In this document: one piece after another, positions 13,439 to 17,198 of the stretch
Layout of the letters: each line of letters starts with the position of its first letter
Numbering within the stretch: the first letter of the stretch is position 1
Source of the DNA: JBCCEV01 sp039030125
Lineage (GTDB): Bacteria; Pseudomonadota; Gammaproteobacteria; Ga0077536
Assembly (NCBI GenBank): GCA_039030125.1
Contig: JBCCEV010000091.1
Span: forward strand, 1-17,198
DNA: 17,198 bases
Direction: 5' to 3'
Program-made: the position numbers and the translations under genes
Notes under the pieces: model-generated
What the model was told of the DNA's origin: nothing
The model's database searches: none
What the model saw: only the letters and a program-made list of their open reading frames with translations

Positions 13439-14281
13439 ATGTCGAACGCGTTCGAGGGGCCGAGCGGGGATCTCCACTCGGCCCTCTCTTTTGATCTTGA
13501 ACATGATGCTTCAGTGGAGCGTGTCCTCACGCCCCTGTGGAAAGAAGCCCGCTGGCCCCTGGAACTTCTCAAATTACGAATGGATGGGGTGCGCTGGGGG
13601 TTAGGGATCCCGCATGGTCAAGGACAACCGGTGTTGCTGATCCCTGGCTTCATGGCCGGCGACATCATGATGCTTGAAATGTATCGATGGCTGCGACGCA
13701 TCGGATACCGTGCGCACCTGTCAAACATTCCGTGGAACAACGACTGCCCCGATAAAACGGGCCGGAAACTGGTGAGCCGCGCGCGCGCCATCCACGCACA
13801 GAGCGGTAAGAAAGTGCGTTTAATTGGTCATAGTTTGGGTGGCATGCTCTCGAAGTTCGTGGTGCAAGAGGCACCGGAGGTGGTGGATCGAGTCATCACC
13901 ATGGGCTCGCCTTTCAGAGACCTGGTAAAGGCGCACCCGGCAATCGTTGGGATTTGGGATGAACTGAAGAACAAACGAAGCAAAGTGGTCGGGCGCAATC
14001 TAAAGACCTCCTGTGGCACCGGGCACTGCACATGCGCGTTCGTGAAAAACATGTTGCAGCCCAAACGCGTCGCTCCCGCGCAGTTCGCGGTGTATTCGAA
14101 ATGCGATGGCGTGGTCGAATGGACGAGCTGCGTTGAGGACGACGAACAATTCAACAGCGAAGTCGGGGGCACGCATATTGGTTTGGTTTACAACGCCGAA
14201 GCCTACAAAGCCGTCGCCACGCGCCTGGCCCAAAACATCGACTCATCAAAATTAGAAGTTTTCGGAGAGAACAATGGCTGA
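13439..14281 (+). CDS. Alpha/beta hydrolase of the PHA operon, with cysteine cluster
   Basis: 280-residue alpha/beta hydrolase. The oxyanion strand is PVLLIPGF (about 64-71). The nucleophile elbow is GHSLGG with S132. The acid is probably D223 (SKCDGVVEW) and the histidine H246 (GGTHIGL). A cysteine cluster sits between core and acid: C192, C197 and C199 (SCGTGHCTCAF), with C222 and C231 nearby. These could form disulfides or bind a metal. There is no signal peptide. It lies 77 bp after phaP and overlaps the phaE-like gene by 8 bp. The start at ATG 13439 is not certain: a terminator-like hairpin falls at codons 6-18, and a GTG at 13514 (codon 26) would avoid it. An intracellular depolymerase, thioesterase or lipase role are all possible; none is shown. 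Confidence 0.85.
   Translation: MSNAFEGPSGDLHSALSFDLEHDASVERVLTPLWKEARWPLELLKLRMDGVRWGLGIPHGQGQPVLLIPGFMAGDIMMLEMYRWLRRIGYRAHLSNIPWNNDCPDKTGRKLVSRARAIHAQSGKKVRLIGHSLGGMLSKFVVQEAPEVVDRVITMGSPFRDLVKAHPAIVGIWDELKNKRSKVVGRNLKTSCGTGHCTCAFVKNMLQPKRVAPAQFAVYSKCDGVVEWTSCVEDDEQFNSEVGGTHIGLVYNAEAYKAVATRLAQNIDSSKLEVFGENNG
13454..13492 (+). terminator. Terminator-like hairpin downstream of phaP, inside the start of the hydrolase frame
   Basis: GGGCCGAG (13457-13464) pairs perfectly with CTCGGCCC (13477-13484) around a 12-nt loop, and the stem can extend with A-T and G-C pairs if one G is bulged. TCTCTTTT follows at once (13485-13492). This has the form of an intrinsic terminator or attenuator for the phasin transcript. 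It overlaps the annotated first codons of the hydrolase, hence moderate confidence. Confidence 0.5.
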
Positions 14282-14651
14282 CCCAGATGAATTTAATCCA
14301 ATGCGGCTGTGGCGTGAATGGTTGATTAAATCGGAAAAGATGTTTAGCGATGGCATGACCGAAGTCATGGGTGATGAGCGCTTCTCCAAAGGCATGGGGC
14401 GCTACATGCAGGAGATGCTGCATACCCACAAAATGATGACCGATAGCTTCGCGCAGTATCTAACGGCGCTTAATCTTCCATCACGTGGTGACATTCTCGA
14501 CATCAGTGATCGGATCGGCCAAATGGAAGACGCATTAGCGCAAACGCAGGTCGAACTTCGGCAGCTTCGAACGCAGATCGCCTCGATGGGCAGCGACAGC
14601 GTGCAGAAAAAACCGTCGCGATCGAAGAAACCCCCTCAGGCAACTCAGTGA
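14274..14651 (+). CDS. Short PhaE-like PHA synthase subunit
   Basis: 125-residue protein resembling the C-terminal part of PhaE, the second subunit of class III PHA synthases. The core GMGRYMQEMLHTHKMM (about 40-55) leads into YLTALNLPSRGDI (about 62-74), the segment most typical of PhaE/PhaR partners. A coiled coil (about 75-103) and a basic, lysine/proline-rich tail follow. Known PhaE proteins are around 350 residues and Bacillus PhaR about 200, so this is a minimal version. The ATG lies in an 8-bp overlap ATGGCTGA with the hydrolase gene, with GGAG 6 nt upstream. The next gene is phaC, whose product in class III needs such a partner for activity. The family assignment rests on the LNLPSR region and on position. 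Confidence 0.78.
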   Translation: MADPDEFNPMRLWREWLIKSEKMFSDGMTEVMGDERFSKGMGRYMQEMLHTHKMMTDSFAQYLTALNLPSRGDILDISDRIGQMEDALAQTQVELRQLRTQIASMGSDSVQKKPSRSKKPPQATQ

Positions 14652-14686
14652 ATGCGGTTCTAAGGGAACCCGAAGGCCAAAACATC

Positions 14687-15760
14687 ATGGATATCTCGCA
14701 GCAAACGATCGAAGAGCGCGCTAAAGAGACCGTTGAGCGCGCCTTACAGCGGAATATCCCGGGGATAGTTATCCCGCAAACGGAATCCGATCTGGAAGTT
14801 GGCCTTACCCCAAAGGAGGTGGTCTACACGGATCGCACTGCCCGCCTCTATCACTTCAACCCGATGCAGGATGAGATCTATCGGACGCCAGTAATGTTTG
14901 TGATGTCGCCCGTTGCCAAGGGTTACATCCTCGATTTGGCGAAGGGACAGTCTCTGATTGAGTACCTATTACTGCAAGGGTACGACGTTTTCCTACTTGA
15001 GTGGATGACGCCACGTAAGGAGCACGCGGCGCTCGGGCTCAAGGAATATGCGTGCGAATTTATCGCCGCGGCGATCAATGAAGTTCAGTCGGAAACCGGC
15101 GAGCAGGACATCAATATCATTGGCTACTGCATGGGTGGCATGCTCGCGGCGATGTACGCGGCGCTGAATTCAGAGGGTCCGATCAACAATTTGGTTTGTT
15201 TCACCACCCCGGTCAATGCCGAAGGAATGGCGTTGTATAAGAGCTGGATCGAGTCCCAAGCGTTTGATATCGATCGCTTAGTCGCTGAGCTTGGGATCAT
15301 CCCCGGCGACATGGTTAACGCCTCAATCCAGGCGCTACGCCCGCTGCAAAAAGCTGCCGGGCAGCTCAATTTGCTTAACAACGTCGAAAACGATGCATTT
15401 GTCAAAGCTCATCTGCGCTTCGATCATTGGGCGGCCAATCAACTCCCGGTTCCGGGACAGCTTATGAAGGAGTTGGCGAACGATTTCTTGAAAGCCAACA
15501 AGTTCTACAACAATCAGCTCCAAATTGCCGGCGAGCGGGTCGACCTTGGTAATATCAAGGTCCCGTTCATGCACGTCGCCGCCGAATACGACCATATCGT
15601 TCCCTCAGAGGCTTCTCGGGAATTGGTCAGCCTTGTTGGCAGCGAAGACAAACAAGAGATTGTCATGAAGGGGGGGCACGTTAGCTTGGTCGCCGGCGGC
15701 AACGCAATTTATCGCCTGTGGCCGCAACTCGATAGCTGGCTAGCGCCTCGTTCTGTTTAG
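14687..15760 (+). CDS. phaC: Class III-type poly(3-hydroxyalkanoate) synthase catalytic subunit PhaC
   Basis: 357-residue alpha/beta-hydrolase-fold polymerase that builds PHA from hydroxyacyl-CoA at the granule surface. The lipase-like box is GYCMGG with C148. The general base pair is D302 (AEYDHIVP) and H331 (KGGHVSLV). These numbers almost coincide with C149, D302 and H331 of the class III Allochromatium vinosum enzyme. This supports the ATG at 14687 over the GTG at 14648, which overlaps the phaE-like stop and would add 13 residues. Other conserved pieces are VYTDRTARLYHF, GYDVFLLEW and CFTTPVN. Length matches class III (about 355) and not class I/II (about 560-600). The upstream phaE-like gene supplies the likely second subunit. 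All catalytic residues are present, so it should be active. Confidence 0.95.
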   Translation: MDISQQTIEERAKETVERALQRNIPGIVIPQTESDLEVGLTPKEVVYTDRTARLYHFNPMQDEIYRTPVMFVMSPVAKGYILDLAKGQSLIEYLLLQGYDVFLLEWMTPRKEHAALGLKEYACEFIAAAINEVQSETGEQDINIIGYCMGGMLAAMYAALNSEGPINNLVCFTTPVNAEGMALYKSWIESQAFDIDRLVAELGIIPGDMVNASIQALRPLQKAAGQLNLLNNVENDAFVKAHLRFDHWAANQLPVPGQLMKELANDFLKANKFYNNQLQIAGERVDLGNIKVPFMHVAAEYDHIVPSEASRELVSLVGSEDKQEIVMKGGHVSLVAGGNAIYRLWPQLDSWLAPRSV

Positions 15761-15781
15761 CACTATTGGAAGAATAAAAAA

Positions 15782-16378
15782 ATGGCAACGCGTTCGGCAG
15801 ATGCCGCTTTCGAAAATTATCCGTTAACCATTGATACGCAGGGCGTAAAAATACGGCTGCGGCGGATTTCGCAGGACGATCGTGACGCAATCCTTGCGTT
15901 CGGGCGATCGCTACCCGCTCACGACTTAATGTACTTACGTCGCGATATCAGTAAGGAAGCCGGCATCGACCGCTGGCTTGCTGGGGTTAAAGAGGGCCGC
16001 ATACATACCATTTTGGCGGAGGATGAAGAGGTCATCGTTGGCTACTCAACGATTTACCAGAACGAGCTTGAGTGGTCGCAGCACGTTGGCGAAATCCGTG
16101 TGACGCTGGCCGAGGGCGTGCGCGGCACCGGTCTCGGCCGGCTGATGGTGCGCGAAGCGTTCAATATTGCCCTGGCGCTGAAAATTGAAAAGGTGCTCGC
16201 GCGGATGACCCTGGATCAGACGGGTGCGCGACATGTGTTCCAAGAACTCGGTTTCCAGAACGAAGCACTCCTGAAAGATGTCGTCAAAGATCGCGAGGGA
16301 AAATCTCACGACCTTCTGATTATGGCCGTTGACGTTGAATCGTTTGTTGCCCAGCGCGAAGCGTATGGGCGCGCTTGA
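15782..16378 (+). CDS. GNAT family N-acetyltransferase
   Basis: 198-residue GCN5-related acetyltransferase. After a variable N-terminus, KIRLRRISQDDRDAIL (about 23-38) starts the fold. HTILAEDEEVIVGYSTI (about 75-91) gives the central strands. Motif A is GEIRVTLAEGVRGTGLGRLMV (about 103-123), whose RGTGLG binds the acetyl-CoA pyrophosphate. Motif B follows as a RHVFQELGFQNEALLKD region. The ATG at 15782 has GGAAG about 9 nt upstream and is 21 bp after phaC, so it is probably the last gene of the PHA operon. Substrate is unknown; GNAT enzymes act on protein lysines or N-termini, amines and antibiotics. A regulatory acetylation of a granule or synthase protein would be an attractive but untested idea. 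Confidence 0.88.
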   Translation: MATRSADAAFENYPLTIDTQGVKIRLRRISQDDRDAILAFGRSLPAHDLMYLRRDISKEAGIDRWLAGVKEGRIHTILAEDEEVIVGYSTIYQNELEWSQHVGEIRVTLAEGVRGTGLGRLMVREAFNIALALKIEKVLARMTLDQTGARHVFQELGFQNEALLKDVVKDREGKSHDLLIMAVDVESFVAQREAYGRA

Positions 16379-16388
16379 TAGAGCGCCC
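16367..16388 (+). terminator. GC-rich hairpin at the end of the PHA operon
   Basis: GGGCGC (16367-16372) and GCGCCC (16383-16388) can form a 6-bp stem across the GNAT stop codon, just before the convergent DUF6691 gene. No T run follows, so an intrinsic terminator is uncertain. Confidence 0.3.
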
Positions 16389-16390
16389 CG

Positions 16391-16828
16391 TTAGGCCGTC
16401 TTAGGGGTTCGCGCCTGGATCGCCGAATCAATCAGATCCTTGATAAAGAAGCCCGCGAACATCGCCGCGACGAACATCATCACGTCGCCGCGCGAGCTGC
16501 CTAAGGCGACGAGCGCAGGGCCCGGGCAAAACCCGGACATACCCCAGCCTAGACCGAAGAAACTGGCACCGATCACCAAGCGCTTGTCGATGTCTTTGGC
16601 GGAAGGCAGTTCAAAATTGGCGCCGAGCACCGGGCTTGGCCGTTTCAGCACGGCTTTGAACCCGAAATGGGCAACTACGAGCGCACTACCCATTACCAAC
16701 GCGAGTGATGGATCCCAGGTGCCGAACAGATCTAGAAAGCCAATCACCTTCGCAGGTTGTGTCATTCCCGAGATCACCAGCCCGGTTGCGAAAAGTGCAC
16801 CGATCAACAAGGTTGCAAAAATCCTCAT
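16391..16828 (-). CDS. DUF6691 (YeeE/YedE-like, PmpB-type) membrane protein
   Basis: 145-residue membrane protein, one half of the two-gene form of the YeeE/YedE sulfur-transport family (PmpA/PmpB arrangement). Visible features are IGALFATGLVISGMTQPAKVIGFLD, then FGTWDPSLALVMG (about 35-47), and the conserved cysteine motif GWGMSGFCPGPALVALG with C101. Four hydrophobic segments are recognisable. In homologues such cysteines pass thiosulfate or related sulfur species through the membrane. The ATG at 16828 is firm: AAGGAG lies 6 nt upstream. A longer frame back to 16990 would run through the upstream transporter gene and is rejected. The upstream YeeE/YedE half ends 10 bp before the start, so the two are co-transcribed. 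Confidence 0.9.
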   Translation of the reverse strand: MRIFATLLIGALFATGLVISGMTQPAKVIGFLDLFGTWDPSLALVMGSALVVAHFGFKAVLKRPSPVLGANFELPSAKDIDKRLVIGASFFGLGWGMSGFCPGPALVALGSSRGDVMMFVAAMFAGFFIKDLIDSAIQARTPKTA

Positions 16829-16838
16829 GTGATTCTCC

Positions 16839-17198
16839 TTAAACGTGTCGCACGACGAAAACCGTGGCCATTGCCACAGCCATGAAGATCCCGGTCGCGG
16901 CGACCGAGCGCGGCGATAAGCGCGCGATACCGCAGACCCCATGACCGCTGGTGCAACCGCTGCCCAAGCGTGTGCCGAACCCCACGGCAAGACCGGCGGT
17001 AAGAAGAGTCACAGGGTTGTTGGTAAGGGCACCTGGATTAAGGGTTGGGAAAAACCTGGCAGCGGCGACACCGATCACCAGCGCTCCGGCGAAGAACGCT
17101 ACTCGGTTTAGCCGATCGGGTACGCCCGGCGAGATCAAGCCGCCGACGATACCGCTAACGCCTAAGATTTTGCCGTTGACCAGCATCATCAGTACGGC
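16839..17198 (-). CDS. YeeE/YedE (PmpA-type) sulfur transport membrane protein, N-terminus cut by window
   Basis: The visible C-terminal 119 residues continue open to the window end, and the frame reads through the two adjacent methionines at 17189, so the true start lies outside. The segment LVNGKILGVSGIVGGLI is the usual internal membrane segment after the first helix of this family, which also argues for a missing N-terminus. The signature RLGSGCTSGHGVCGIARLSPRS carries the two conserved cysteines used for sulfur-compound transfer in YeeE/TsuA-type transporters. It lies directly upstream of the DUF6691 half, whose ribosome site begins at its stop codon. Together they probably import thiosulfate or move sulfur in sulfide detoxification; the direction is not readable from sequence. 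Confidence 0.88.
   Translation of the reverse strand, partial: AVLMMLVNGKILGVSGIVGGLISPGVPDRLNRVAFFAGALVIGVAAARFFPTLNPGALTNNPVTLLTAGLAVGFGTRLGSGCTSGHGVCGIARLSPRSVAATGIFMAVAMATVFVVRHV

Noticed and set aside
16829..16990. 54-residue N-terminal extension of the DUF6691 protein
   Set aside because: It overlaps the YeeE/YedE half in another frame; the ATG at 16828 has a strong ribosome site.

Overview
The window reads as a chromosomal segment of a free-living Gammaproteobacterium. The evidence is a YccA-type Bax-inhibitor protein, a class III-type PHA synthase, a LemA/DUF2207 pair, a PmpA/PmpB-type sulfur transport pair, and densely packed genes with many 4-8 bp stop/start overlaps. The taxonomic call is an inference from gene content. 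I saw no transposase, integrase, tRNA, rRNA or CRISPR array. No stretch without a gene exceeds about 200 bases.

Layout. (1) 1-581, minus: 3'-truncated yccA with a well-formed promoter at 658-686 that also resembles a heat-shock promoter. (2) 760-2094, minus: an overlapping three-gene unit, padR regulator -> DUF2147 secreted protein -> MAPEG membrane protein. (3) 2178-7046, plus, divergent from padR: carotenoid-cleavage-type oxygenase, TfdA/TauD-type Fe(II)/2-oxoglutarate dioxygenase, SDR protein with altered catalytic residues, CaiB-type CoA transferase, and glutathione-transferase-like protein. The space between the two units holds an exact 14-bp direct repeat lying on two overlapping divergent promoters, a likely PadR operator. 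(4) 7240-10502, minus: secreted COG4798-type methyltransferase, LemA, and a large DUF2207 membrane protein with a glycine-rich tail. (5) 10617-12763, minus: a PhaQ-type PadR repressor coupled by a 4-bp overlap to a CocE/NonD serine hydrolase. (6) 12945-16378, plus, divergent from phaQ: a polyhydroxyalkanoate (PHA) locus with phasin, an alpha/beta hydrolase with a cysteine cluster, a very short PhaE-like synthase subunit, PhaC, and a GNAT acetyltransferase. (7) 16391-17198, minus: DUF6691 and YeeE/YedE halves of a sulfur-compound transporter, the latter cut by the window end.

How the parts may work together. The PHA locus looks self-contained. PhaQ is known in Bacillus as a PadR-type repressor that controls phasin in response to polymer, and here it sits divergent to phaP across a consensus-like promoter filled with repeated motifs. 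The 2178-7046 operon looks like a degradative route: oxidative C=C cleavage, 2-oxoglutarate-dependent hydroxylation, an SDR step, CoA activation, and a glutathione-linked step. Its substrate cannot be read from sequence. The two most promising parts for undescribed biology are this five-gene oxygenase/CoA-transferase operon with its PadR switch, and the compact PHA locus with its minimal PhaE partner and two uncharacterised hydrolases.
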